A DNA stretch of 19,363 nucleotides, taken from an uncultured Prevotella sp. Its GTDB lineage: Bacteria > Bacteroidota > Bacteroidia > Bacteroidales > Bacteroidaceae. Under the pieces are notes generated by a model that saw only the letters and a list, made by a program, of their open reading frames with translations, ran no database searches and was not told where the DNA came from. Below are positions 7,856-15,202 of this stretch, piece by piece; the stretch's first letter is position 1; every line of letters begins with the position of its first letter. Both the position numbers and the translations under genes were made by a program. The stretch is from positions 1 to 19,363 of the forward strand of contig NZ_URNN01000054.1 in the NCBI RefSeq assembly GCF_900549175.1, in the 5' to 3' direction.

Positions 7856-9517
7856 CTACTTCTTCTCGTCTTTCGTTCCGTCCTTTTTCTCTCCCGGCTT
7901 GACAATGTTCTTCACCGTCTCGCCTATGGGCAGCTTGTCAAGCACACCGAGACTCGGGGCTACGGTCTTCACAAGACTGTTGAGGAAGTTGCCTGTGGTG
8001 CCGTCTCCACCGTCGAATACGGTAACGTTGCCCAGCTGCAGCTTCTCGAACGCCTTGACCTGCTCGCCGGCAATCTCCTTCCACTGGTCCACCATCTTGT
8101 ACTGGATGGCGATGGACGGGTTCAGCTCGGCAGCCTTCACCATGGCCTCGAATCCCTCGGCCTCGGCCAGCAACGACATCTTCTTACCCTCGGCCTCAGC
8201 CTCCAGCTTCATGCGTATGGCCTTTGCCTCGGCCTCGGCCTGCGCCATAGTGGCCTTGGCACGTGCGTTGGCCTCACGCGTAACCTTCTCGGCCACGGCG
8301 TCAGCCTGCAGGATGGCTTCCTGCTTGGCTATCTCGGCAGGCACAATCTTGTCGGCCTTCAGCGACGACTCCACCTTGCGGGCCTTAGCCTCCTCAACCT
8401 CCTTCTGAGCCTCCTCACGGGCTGTCTCGATGGCGGCCTTTGAGCGTGCGTCGGCCTCTCCGGACTCGCGGTCGGCGTTGGCCTGTGTCACCTGCAGTTC
8501 GGCGTCGGAGCGTGCTATGTCCTTCTGTGCCTCGTTGCGTCCCACGGCAGCCCTCTTGGCGGCATCGGCCTTTTTTATCTCCATGTCGGAGTTAAGCTCG
8601 GCCACACGGCTCTCCTTCTCGGTGTTGGCCTTCTCTATGTTGATGTTCTTCTCTGCCTCGGCCTTGGCCACCTGAGCCTCTTTCTCGGCATTGGCCTGTG
8701 CCACCTGCGAAATACGGTCACGGTCGGCCTGAGCCACCGATATTTCCTGGTCCTTCAGGGTTTCGGCAATGGCTATCTCCTGCTCCTTCTTAGTTGCGGC
8801 TATGGCCACTTCCTGATCTTTGCGTGTCTCGGCCACCTTGGTCTCGCGCTCGCGTATCTGGTTGGCAATCTTGATGGCACCGAGCTTCTCCTGCTCCTCT
8901 ATGTTGGCCTGAGCCTCGTTCTGTGCCTTGCTCTCAGCCTCCTTACCCAGGTTGACGATATAGTTGGCGGCGTCGCGGATGTCGCTGATGTTGATGTTCA
9001 TCAGGTAGAGACCGAACTTGCTCAACTCGGAGTCGATGTTGTCCTTCACCTTCGACAGGAACTTGTCGCGGTCGGAGTTAAGCTCCTCTATGGTCATGTC
9101 GGCAATGACAAGACGCATCTGACCGTAAACGACATCGGTGATGAGGTTCTGCTTGTCGTCGAAGCCCAGTCCGAGCATACGCTCGGCGGCGTTCTGCATG
9201 ATTTCCGGCTCGGTGGAGATGGCCACGGTGATGGTGGTGGGCACGTCTACACGGATGTTCTGTGCCGAGATGGCACCGGTGAGCTTGCAGTCAATCTGCA
9301 TAGGCTTCATCGACAGGAAATCGTAACCCTGGATGATGGGCCACACGAAGGCGGCACCGCCATGATACAGTCTGGCTGATTTAACACCGCCGGTCTTACC
9401 GTATACAACCAGCACTTCGTCACTCTTACACTTGCGGTAACGCGACAGGATACCAACAAACGTAAGCACTACAACAGCTACAAGGATTGCAGCCATTATC
9501 AAAAGATTTTGATCCAT
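7856..9517 (-). CDS. Flotillin-like SPFH-domain membrane protein
   Basis: The product has 553 residues. An N-terminal membrane anchor (about 5-24) is followed by an SPFH/band-7 domain (about 30-200, with GGAAFVWPIIQGYDFLSMKP and DIRDAANYIVNLGKEAE). A long Ala/Glu/Lys-rich coiled coil (about 205-460) comes next. The C-terminal region, about 461-530, has SIAIQYKMVDQWKEIAGEQ. This is the flotillin/YqiK architecture: oligomeric scaffold proteins of membrane microdomains. Residues 220-329 follow an 11-residue period. The NfeD-like gene lies 66 bp upstream on the same strand, the usual flotillin partnership, so the two are read as one operon from the promoter at 10125-10155. The start at 9517 gives a short luminal tail directly before the membrane segment, as expected. 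Assignment is firm at family level; the specific cell role is unknown. Confidence 0.92.
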   Translation of the reverse strand: MDQNLLIMAAILVAVVVLTFVGILSRYRKCKSDEVLVVYGKTGGVKSARLYHGGAAFVWPIIQGYDFLSMKPMQIDCKLTGAISAQNIRVDVPTTITVAISTEPEIMQNAAERMLGLGFDDKQNLITDVVYGQMRLVIADMTIEELNSDRDKFLSKVKDNIDSELSKFGLYLMNINISDIRDAANYIVNLGKEAESKAQNEAQANIEEQEKLGAIKIANQIRERETKVAETRKDQEVAIAATKKEQEIAIAETLKDQEISVAQADRDRISQVAQANAEKEAQVAKAEAEKNINIEKANTEKESRVAELNSDMEIKKADAAKRAAVGRNEAQKDIARSDAELQVTQANADRESGEADARSKAAIETAREEAQKEVEEAKARKVESSLKADKIVPAEIAKQEAILQADAVAEKVTREANARAKATMAQAEAEAKAIRMKLEAEAEGKKMSLLAEAEGFEAMVKAAELNPSIAIQYKMVDQWKEIAGEQVKAFEKLQLGNVTVFDGGDGTTGNFLNSLVKTVAPSLGVLDKLPIGETVKNIVKPGEKKDGTKDEKK

Positions 9518-9583
9518 AATTTTGTTTGTTTTTTGTTGTTATTGGAATTAATTGATTCTGATTTCGCAAATCATAAAAGCATG

Positions 9584-10102
9584 TCAGGCTATGTAGAACT
9601 TATTGTCTTCAAACCGCGTAACCGTGACGCGCTCGCCCGTCTTATAACCCGTATACAGGGAGTCGGATATGACATCAAGCTCTCTGACGGCCCCGTTGTA
9701 GGATATCTGGATGATATACCGGCCGTCGCCCATATTGTTGTACACTGTGCCGTAACGGCCCACCACCGCTTCGGGTTTCTCGGTGCGGGTCTCCTTCTGC
9801 AGCTTCCAGGCCAGCTTGTAGAGTTTCCACAGTACAAAGACGAAGACAAGACCGATGAGTGTGGCGGTAAGCACGTTTTTCAACGTCAGACCGCCGCCGG
9901 CGAGCACCATCGACCAGCCGAAGCCTATGCCGAAATGCACGAGTCCCTTAAACGACACGACACTGCTAACATCGGTATCTGCCGTGGCATCTCCGTCGAG
10001 GTCGACATCAACGTCACCAAAGAATATAGACAAAAGGAATTGGACAACGAAGATTCCCGTTGACACAAGGGCAATGAGCCAGAATATTTGTTCCTGTTCC
10101 AT
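9584..10102 (-). CDS. NfeD-like membrane protein with C-terminal OB fold
   Basis: The product has 172 residues. A first membrane helix (about 7-28) is followed by a very acidic loop (DVDVDLDGDATADTD, 30-44). Two more hydrophobic helices lie at about 55-72 and 77-98, then a basic stretch. A beta-rich C-terminal domain (about 112-172, VGRYGTVYNNMGDGRYIIQ and TVTRFEDNKFYIA) fits the NfeD OB fold. Short NfeD proteins without the serine-protease domain are typically encoded next to flotillins and act with them in membrane organisation. That context holds here, with flotillin immediately downstream. The acidic loop could bind divalent cations, which is only a guess. Confidence 0.82.
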   Translation of the reverse strand: MEQEQIFWLIALVSTGIFVVQFLLSIFFGDVDVDLDGDATADTDVSSVVSFKGLVHFGIGFGWSMVLAGGGLTLKNVLTATLIGLVFVFVLWKLYKLAWKLQKETRTEKPEAVVGRYGTVYNNMGDGRYIIQISYNGAVRELDVISDSLYTGYKTGERVTVTRFEDNKFYIA

Positions 10103-10124
10103 AATTTACCATTGATTGTTTTTG

Positions 10125-10155
10125 CAAAAATAAAGAAAAGTATTGATATGTGCAA
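10125..10155 (-). promoter_or_regulatory. Promoter of the nfeD-like/flotillin operon
   Basis: On the minus strand, TTG (10153-10155) and TATTTTTG (10125-10132) are 20 nt apart, matching the Bacteroidetes consensus. The start codon at 10102 lies only about 16 nt past the expected transcription start, so the 5' leader is short. Confidence 0.62.
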
Positions 10156-10200
10156 CTTTTTGTCTTTAATTTTAAACATGGAGACGCTGAGTATGTAAAA

Positions 10201-10388
10201 AAACGCAAAGACGCTGAGACGCGAAGGATTCTTTTAGGTGAATTTTAGGTGAACACAGAGACACGGAGACACAGAGATAATTAAAAAACTTTGCGTCTCA
10301 GCGGCTTTGCGTTTCAATAAATTCTCTGTGTCTCCATGTCTCTGTGTTCACCTAAAAGAATCCTTCGCGTCTCAGCGTCTTTGCGTTT
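10201..10388. repeat. Nested palindromic repeat, copy 3 (most perfect)
   Basis: Outer arms of 42 nt (10201-10242 and 10347-10388) are a perfect inverted repeat. Inner arms of 27 nt (10251-10277 and 10323-10349) match with one mismatch. The motif TTTTAGGTGAA appears twice on the left side (ending at 10242 and 10253), so the inner and outer arms share the right-hand TTCACC. The core (about 10288-10316) carries CTTTGCGTCTCAGCGGCTTTGCG. A degenerate GAGACGCTGAG stub lies just outside at 10181-10191. It occupies the gap between korB and the nfeD-like gene, both minus strand. Nothing else is visible between 10156 and 10406. Confidence 0.9.
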
Positions 10389-10406
10389 GAAACGTTTTAA
10401 AATAAG

Positions 10407-11480
10407 TCAGACTACTTCCCAAGTGTCGTTGGTCATGAGCAGTTCCTCGAAGCAGTGATACTTCTTCTGTGCGCTCACCTCCCTTATCTGTGCCGTCACA
10501 GCCTCATCGTATGTGGGAGCCTCAACGTCACGGATGACACCAAGGGCTACGGGGAAGCCCTTTTCGGGGTCCATCATGGCCAGTTTGAGCTGCAGGGTGT
10601 TGTCTTCGCAATGGGCGTCGTGCACCAGAATGTCGTCCATCGTGATGCCGTCTTTGCCTATCTCCACCACCTTCAGACCGAAGCCCTCCTGCACGAGACC
10701 GTACTCGTTGTTCTCGCCGAAGACGAGCGGACGGCCGTGCTGTACGTAGATGGCGTTCTTCTTGCGACCCTCTTTGGTGTATACCGACTCGTAGCAGCCG
10801 TTGTTGAAGATGACGCAGTTCTGGAGAATCTCGCACACCGATGCGCCCTTGTGCTTGTATGCAGCCTTGAGAACCTCCACCGTGGCGGGAGCGTCGGTGG
10901 CCACGGCACGGGCGAAGAAGTGTCCGCGTGCACCGAAGCACAGCTCTGCGGGGCAGAACGGGTCTTCAACAGTGCCGTAGGGGCTCGACTTCGACACGAA
11001 ACCGCGCGGACTGGTGGGCGAATACTGTCCCTTGGTCAGACCGTAGATGCGGTTGTTGAGCAGAATCATATTGAGGTCGATGTTACGGCGCATGGCATGT
11101 ATGAAGTGGTTGCCGCCGATGGCCAATCCGTCGCCGTCGCCGCTAATCTGCCATACGGTGAGGTCGGGGTTGGTAACCTTGGCGCCTGTGGCGATGGCTG
11201 CCGCACGGCCGTGTATGGTCTGCATGGCATATGTGTTGACATAATATGGCAGACGGCTCGAGCATCCGATACCCGAAATCACCGCGATGTTGTGGGGTGC
11301 CACACCCACCTCTGCCATTGCCTTGTGCAGCGAAGCGAGGAAGAAATGGTCGCCGCAGCCGGGACACCAGCGGGGCTGGCCTTTTTTATATAAAGCAGGT
11401 GCGAAGCCCCCCTCATTCCCCCCAAGGGGGGATGAAGTGCCGGCAACATTGGATATGTTGTTTGTATTCATTGTTTCCAT
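10407..11480 (-). CDS. korB: 2-oxoglutarate (2-oxoacid):ferredoxin oxidoreductase, beta subunit
   Basis: This is the 357-residue thiamine-diphosphate-binding subunit of the enzyme that oxidatively decarboxylates 2-oxoglutarate (or a related 2-oxoacid) to an acyl-CoA and reduces ferredoxin. Visible motifs are CPGCGD (39-44), SGIGCSSR (69-76) and the ThDP/Mg motif GDGDGLAIGGNH (114-125) ending at LNMILLNN. It works with the alpha/gamma subunit encoded at 12139-14007. A RAYT element separates the two genes. Residues about 15-28 (SSPLGGNEGGFAPA) are encoded by a G-rich palindromic repeat and have no place in the family core, which starts at YKKGQPRWCPGC. Two adjacent Met codons (residues 1 and 4) make the exact start uncertain by three codons. 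The 2-oxoglutarate preference is inferred from resemblance to Bacteroidales KorAB. Confidence 0.92.
   Translation of the reverse strand: METMNTNNISNVAGTSSPLGGNEGGFAPALYKKGQPRWCPGCGDHFFLASLHKAMAEVGVAPHNIAVISGIGCSSRLPYYVNTYAMQTIHGRAAAIATGAKVTNPDLTVWQISGDGDGLAIGGNHFIHAMRRNIDLNMILLNNRIYGLTKGQYSPTSPRGFVSKSSPYGTVEDPFCPAELCFGARGHFFARAVATDAPATVEVLKAAYKHKGASVCEILQNCVIFNNGCYESVYTKEGRKKNAIYVQHGRPLVFGENNEYGLVQEGFGLKVVEIGKDGITMDDILVHDAHCEDNTLQLKLAMMDPEKGFPVALGVIRDVEAPTYDEAVTAQIREVSAQKKYHCFEELLMTNDTWEVV
11397..11438 (-). repeat. G-rich palindromic repeat inside the korB coding sequence
   Basis: The core palindrome is CCCCCC-AA-GGGGGG (11418-11431) flanked by CATT and ATGA, with a further CCCCCC run at 11407-11412. 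Minus-strand translation gives SSPLGGNEGGFAPA in the korB frame. It resembles the intergenic repeat at 4051-4135 and the coding copy at 14450-14482. Confidence 0.7.
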
Positions 11481-11507
11481 TGTTATCTTATATTTCTTTT
11501 GTTTATT

Positions 11508-12089
11508 TCAATCAACTGTAGGGACATATTCTTGTATTTGTCCGCCACCACAATTCTTTATAAGCATGTTTATATCATCAGCATCGGCGTCACACTTCAG
11601 ATTCAACTTATCCTTGTTCCATCTTTCTGGATTAAGATATATGTATTCGTTTATCTTGTCGTATGAATGTTGATTCCGAACTATATGATCATAGTACCTG
11701 CTTTGCCATAGATGCCTGTCAAAACGCGGCCAGCCTTTCTCCCGTACGCCATGAATATATTCCACCGTCGTACGGCTTTTCAGATAACGCATCATTTGAG
11801 ACAATCCCATGCTCTCATCCGACATAATGCTTATCAGACAATGGAGATGGTTGGGCATTACTACCATATTTATAAGTTCTGCACTCTGACAAACCGAAAA
11901 CATCTCATCAAGAACTTGATGCACCATCAATCCAGCATCATTAAGTTTCATTTGTCCGTCTACCACACATCCAAACAAATCATATCTGTTTTTCGTCACT
12001 ATAGTGACAAAATAACAGCCCGGCATTGAGTAATCATATCCTTTTAATCTGATACTCTTGCGTTGTGGATTAACATCAAATTGTTTCAT
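11508..12089 (-). CDS. REP-associated tyrosine transposase (RAYT, Y1/HUH family)
   Basis: The 193-residue product is a single-domain Y1 transposase. The HUH motif is NHLH (His81 and His83) in INMVVMPNHLHCLI. The conserved segment HLWQSRYYDHIVRN (126-139) precedes the probable catalytic tyrosine Tyr149 in INEYIYLNPERW. The N-terminus (SIRLKGYDYSMPGCYFVTIVTKNR) is the standard RAYT/DUF1568 start. Such enzymes nick single-stranded DNA and act on REP-type palindromes marked by GTAG. Both ends of this unit have exactly that form. The last residues (VPTVD) are read from the left terminal repeat and six bases of flanking DNA before the stop. It is oriented like korA and korB and is probably co-transcribed with them. 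Confidence 0.92.
   Translation of the reverse strand: MKQFDVNPQRKSIRLKGYDYSMPGCYFVTIVTKNRYDLFGCVVDGQMKLNDAGLMVHQVLDEMFSVCQSAELINMVVMPNHLHCLISIMSDESMGLSQMMRYLKSRTTVEYIHGVREKGWPRFDRHLWQSRYYDHIVRNQHSYDKINEYIYLNPERWNKDKLNLKCDADADDINMLIKNCGGGQIQEYVPTVD
11517..11544 (+). repeat. Left REP-like end of the RAYT element
   Basis: TGTAGGGACATATTC is followed by TTGTATTTGTCCG. The tetranucleotide GTAG (11518-11521) precedes a small hairpin with GGACA (11522-11526) against TGTCC (11539-11543). GTAG followed by a palindrome is the known signature of REPs recognised by RAYT proteins. It also encodes the last residues of the transposase. Confidence 0.85.
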
Positions 12090-12105
12090 ACTTTATGTGG
12101 CGTTA

Positions 12106-12133
12106 CGGACAAATACAAGAATCTGTCCCTACA
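12106..12133 (-). repeat. Right REP-like end of the RAYT element
   Basis: This is the inverted copy of the left end with one mismatch. On the minus strand it begins TGTAGGGACAG, so GTAG lies at 12129-12132 (CTAC on the plus strand), followed by the GGACA/TGTCC hairpin. It lies 16 bp upstream of the transposase start and 5 bp from the end of korA. Confidence 0.85.
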
Positions 12134-12138
12134 AGTTC

Positions 12139-14007
12139 TTAAAACGTTGATTCGGTATTACCATTAATTAGACCTCGGAACGCGGTGGAGAGCTCACTTA
12201 CCACAAACGGTTGTCCCTTAACCTCATTATACTGTTTCGGTACGAATCCGTCGACATTTGCGCGCAGCCATGCGGCCAGTTGGCCGAGGTTCTGTTCGGC
12301 AACCACCACGTTCTTGTACTTCATCAAGACCTCGGCCGTGTTCTTGGGCAGCGGGTTGATATACTTGAACTGGGCCAAAGCCACCTTCATGCCCTCGGCG
12401 CGAAGCTCCTCCATGGCCGAATACAGATGACCGTAGGTGCTGCCGAAGCCCACGATGAGCAGGTCGGCATCGTCGCGGTCGCCGTCAACCTCAAGGTCGG
12501 GCACCGGTATGCGGGCCACCTTCTCGGCACGCAGACGGCACATCAGGTCGTGGTTCTCCGGATCGGTGCTGATGGCACCCGTGCGGCCGTCCTTCTCCAG
12601 ACCGCCGATGATGTGGGTGTAACCCTCCTGACCGGGCACAGCCCAATAGCGGGCACCTGTCTCGGGGTCGCGCTCGTAGGGAGTGTAGCAGCCCTTCTGC
12701 GCCTCCGTCACGCGGTGTGGACGTATCTCAGGCAGCTCTGCCATCTTGGGCAGTCGCCATGCCGCCGAGCCGTTGGCTATGAAAGCGTCGGTGAGCAGGA
12801 TTACCGGCGTGAGATGCTCCACAGCAATCTTGGCAGCCGAATAGACGGCATCGAAACAGTCGGTAGGGCTTGTGGCGGCTATCACCGGCAGGGGACTTTC
12901 GCCGTTGCGGCCGTAGAGAGCCTGAAGCAGGTCGGTCTGCTCGCTCTTGGTGGGCAGACCCGTCGACGGGCCGCCACGCTGCACGTCGACGATGACGAGC
13001 GGCAACTCGTCGATGACAGCCAGGTTGATGGCCTCCGACTTCAGACAGATGCCGGGGCCTGATGTCGACGTAACGGCCAAAGCGCCGGCAAACGCCGCTC
13101 CTATGGCACTGGCACAGCCCGATATCTCGTCTTCGCACTGCACCGTCTTCACGCCGCACGACTTGTGCTTGGCCAGCTCGTGGAGTATGTCCGTGGCCGG
13201 GGTTATGGGGTAAGAGCCGAGGAAGAGCTGCATGCCGGCCTTTTCGGCAGCGGCGATGAGTCCGTAGGCCGTGGCCTTGTTGCCGGTGATGTCCATATAG
13301 CGGCCGGGCACCTTCGTCTTCGACTCGATGCGGTAGGTGGCGGGCACACTGGCGTGGACGTTGTGACCGTAGTCGTAGCCGGCCTGCACCACCTTGATGT
13401 TGTTCTCGGCCACCTGCGGCTTCTTGGCGAACTTGTCGCGCAGATAGTTGCCAACAAGGTTGAGGTCGCGGTTGAACAGCCAGCAGACAAGTCCGAGGGC
13501 GAACATGTTGCGGCATTTCAGCACCGACTTGTTGTCCATGCCCGAGCCGGCCAGACAGTCCTTGACCATCGTCGTAAGCGGACAGGCCACCACGCGGTCG
13601 GTGTCGATGCCCATCTCACCGAGGTAGTCGGCGGTCTTGAACTCGGCCTTCTCGAGGTCTTTCGGCCCGAAGCTGTCGGTGTCGATTATGATGGTGGCCT
13701 GCGGCTTGGCGAAACGGTACTGCGTCTTGAGCGCAGCGGCGTTCATTGCCACCAGCACGTCACACTTGTCGCCCGGCGTGTAGACGCGGCCGGCACCGAT
13801 GTGCACCTGAAATCCTGACACGCCGGTGAGCGAACCCTGCGGGGCGCGGATGTCCGCCGGATAGTCAGGGAACGTGGATATGCCATTGCCCACGGTGGCC
13901 GACACCGTGGAAAAGATGTTACCGGCCAGCTGCATGCCGTCGCCGGAATCGCCGGAGAAGCGGACCACAACCTGGTCAAGCTCCTTCACTTCCAATTTTT
14001 CTGCCAT
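12139..14007 (-). CDS. korA: 2-oxoglutarate (2-oxoacid):ferredoxin oxidoreductase, fused gamma-alpha subunit
   Basis: The product has 622 residues and the fused arrangement typical of Bacteroidetes KorA. An N-terminal gamma domain (about 10-200) has VVRFSGDSGDGMQLAGN at 14-30. It is followed by the alpha/pyrimidine-binding domain with GSYPITPATDILHELAKH (264-281), CEDEISGCASAIGAAFAGA (from 291) and VQRGGPSTGLPTKSEQTDL. The C-terminal part has DLLIVGFGSTYGHL and VVVAEQNLGQLAAWLR. With KorB it forms the CoA-dependent oxidoreductase that feeds or uses reduced ferredoxin in anaerobic central metabolism. It is the first gene of the operon. The RAYT element begins 5 bp after its stop, so the coding sequence is intact. 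No [4Fe-4S] ferredoxin-like delta gene is present next to it. Confidence 0.93.
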   Translation of the reverse strand: MAEKLEVKELDQVVVRFSGDSGDGMQLAGNIFSTVSATVGNGISTFPDYPADIRAPQGSLTGVSGFQVHIGAGRVYTPGDKCDVLVAMNAAALKTQYRFAKPQATIIIDTDSFGPKDLEKAEFKTADYLGEMGIDTDRVVACPLTTMVKDCLAGSGMDNKSVLKCRNMFALGLVCWLFNRDLNLVGNYLRDKFAKKPQVAENNIKVVQAGYDYGHNVHASVPATYRIESKTKVPGRYMDITGNKATAYGLIAAAEKAGMQLFLGSYPITPATDILHELAKHKSCGVKTVQCEDEISGCASAIGAAFAGALAVTSTSGPGICLKSEAINLAVIDELPLVIVDVQRGGPSTGLPTKSEQTDLLQALYGRNGESPLPVIAATSPTDCFDAVYSAAKIAVEHLTPVILLTDAFIANGSAAWRLPKMAELPEIRPHRVTEAQKGCYTPYERDPETGARYWAVPGQEGYTHIIGGLEKDGRTGAISTDPENHDLMCRLRAEKVARIPVPDLEVDGDRDDADLLIVGFGSTYGHLYSAMEELRAEGMKVALAQFKYINPLPKNTAEVLMKYKNVVVAEQNLGQLAAWLRANVDGFVPKQYNEVKGQPFVVSELSTAFRGLINGNTESTF

Positions 14008-14143
14008 ATTCTATAACTGTTGTTATTTGATTCTTTTATTTGCACCGTCAACTACTCTGTATACCCGTCTTACCGCCATAAGAAAAAACAGGTATCACAG
14101 TCTGTAAAGCTGACACATCAGACATTACAGACTGCAAATCTCG

Positions 14144-14176
14144 CAAATTTTATTGAAATAACAAAATGTTTTGCAA
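14144..14176 (-). promoter_or_regulatory. Possible korA promoter (imperfect)
   Basis: On the minus strand, TTG (14174-14176), 21 nt, then TAAAATTTG (14144-14152). The -7 box has one extra base compared with TAnnTTTG. It lies 137 bp upstream of korA, between korA and the end of the dus gene. This is the best candidate I see but it is weak. Confidence 0.3.
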
Positions 14177-14222
14177 CCATTTCCACCGTAAACGGGTGAT
14201 TACGAAACACATATTGGCTTTA

Positions 14223-15194
14223 TCACGCCTTTTCGGATATGAGCCGGTCTCTCACACTTTCCAGTATGGCCGTGAGTTCTTCCACGGTTTCGGCCCTGAG
14301 CATGGCGATGCGCGTGGGCTTGAAATCGGGTATGCCCTTGAATATGGGCGTGGCGGCCAGATGGCGCCGTGTGTGGAGTATGCCGCGATACTCGTCGATA
14401 CGCTCCACATTGATGCGCAGCTGTTCGAGCAGGATGTCAATCTTGTCGGAGACAGAGAGAGCCCCCCCAAGAGCCCCCTCACCAAATATCCACGGCCGCC
14501 CGAACGTGGCACGCCCTATCATCACGGCATCCACGCCATACAGGCGGAAGGCATTGTCGGCATCCTCTATCGAGGTAATGTCGCCGTTGCCTATTATGGG
14601 GATGTGTATGCGCGGATTGCGCTTCACCTCACCTATCAGTGTCCAGTCGGCCTGTCCGGTGTACATCTGCGCACGGGTGCGGCCATGGATGGTGAGTGCC
14701 TGTATGCCGCAGTCCTGAAGCTGTTCGGCCAGCTCGGTTATAATGAGGTTGTTGTTGTCCCATCCGAGGCGGGTCTTCACCGTCACGGGCAACTTGACAG
14801 CATCGACAACCTTGCGTGTAATCTCAAGCATCTTCGGTATGTTCTGCAACATGCCGGCACCGGCTCCCTTGCCCGCCACTTTCTTCACGGGGCAGCCGAA
14901 GTTGAGGTCTATCAGGTCGGGGCCGGCAGCCTCGACCATACGTGCCGCCTCGACCATGGCGTCGACGTCGCGGCCGTATATCTGTATGCCCACGGGGCGC
15001 TCTTCGTCGCAGATGGTGAGCTTGTTCATCGTCGACTTGACCGAGCGCACCAGTGCCTCGGCACTGACAAACTCGGTATACACCATTGCCGCCCCGAAAC
15101 GTTTGCAGAGCATGCGGAACCCTATATCAGTCACGTCTTCCATCGGCGCGAGAAACAACGGGCGCGGCCCGAACTCTATGTTTCCTATCTTCAT
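14223..15194 (-). CDS. tRNA-dihydrouridine synthase
   Basis: The 323-residue FMN enzyme reduces specific uridines in tRNA to dihydrouridine. Motifs in order: LAPMEDVTDIGFR (15-27), PVGIQIYGRD (67-76) and IDLNFGCPVKKVAGKGAGAGM (from 95) with the catalytic Cys101. Then come PVTVKTRLGWD (136-146), LTIHGRTRAQMYTGQADW (167-184), PIIGNGDI (199-206) and VMIGRATFGRPWIFGE (224-239). It resembles DusB-type proteins of Bacteroidetes, but the exact subfamily is not decided. Residues 239-250 (EGALGGALSVSD) include a G-rich repeat translated in frame, placed after the conserved GRPWIFGE and before the C-terminal helical domain. Expression is probably from the promoter at 15315-15344, through a repetitive leader. 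Confidence 0.92.
   Translation of the reverse strand: MKIGNIEFGPRPLFLAPMEDVTDIGFRMLCKRFGAAMVYTEFVSAEALVRSVKSTMNKLTICDEERPVGIQIYGRDVDAMVEAARMVEAAGPDLIDLNFGCPVKKVAGKGAGAGMLQNIPKMLEITRKVVDAVKLPVTVKTRLGWDNNNLIITELAEQLQDCGIQALTIHGRTRAQMYTGQADWTLIGEVKRNPRIHIPIIGNGDITSIEDADNAFRLYGVDAVMIGRATFGRPWIFGEGALGGALSVSDKIDILLEQLRINVERIDEYRGILHTRRHLAATPIFKGIPDFKPTRIAMLRAETVEELTAILESVRDRLISEKA
14450..14482 (-). repeat. G-rich repeat inside the dus coding sequence
   Basis: Minus strand reads GGTGAGGGGGCTC then TTGGGGGGGCTCTC, translated GEGALGGALS. The GGGGGCTCTTGGGGGG style matches the coding repeat in korB (11397-11438) and the intergenic repeat at 4051-4135, though here it is less palindromic. Confidence 0.55.
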
Positions 15195-15202
15195 CGTTGT
15201 CT

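Larger units (their letters stand above)
11517..12133. mobile_element. RAYT mobile element inserted between korA and korB
   Basis: The 617-bp unit is bounded by 28-nt inverted repeats, 11517-11544 and 12106-12133, with one mismatch. Removing it would leave about 41 bp between korA and korB, a normal operon spacing. No target-site duplication is apparent, which fits a Y1 (single-strand) mechanism. The element boundary and integrity are read directly from the sequence. Whether it is still mobile is unknown. Confidence 0.85.
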
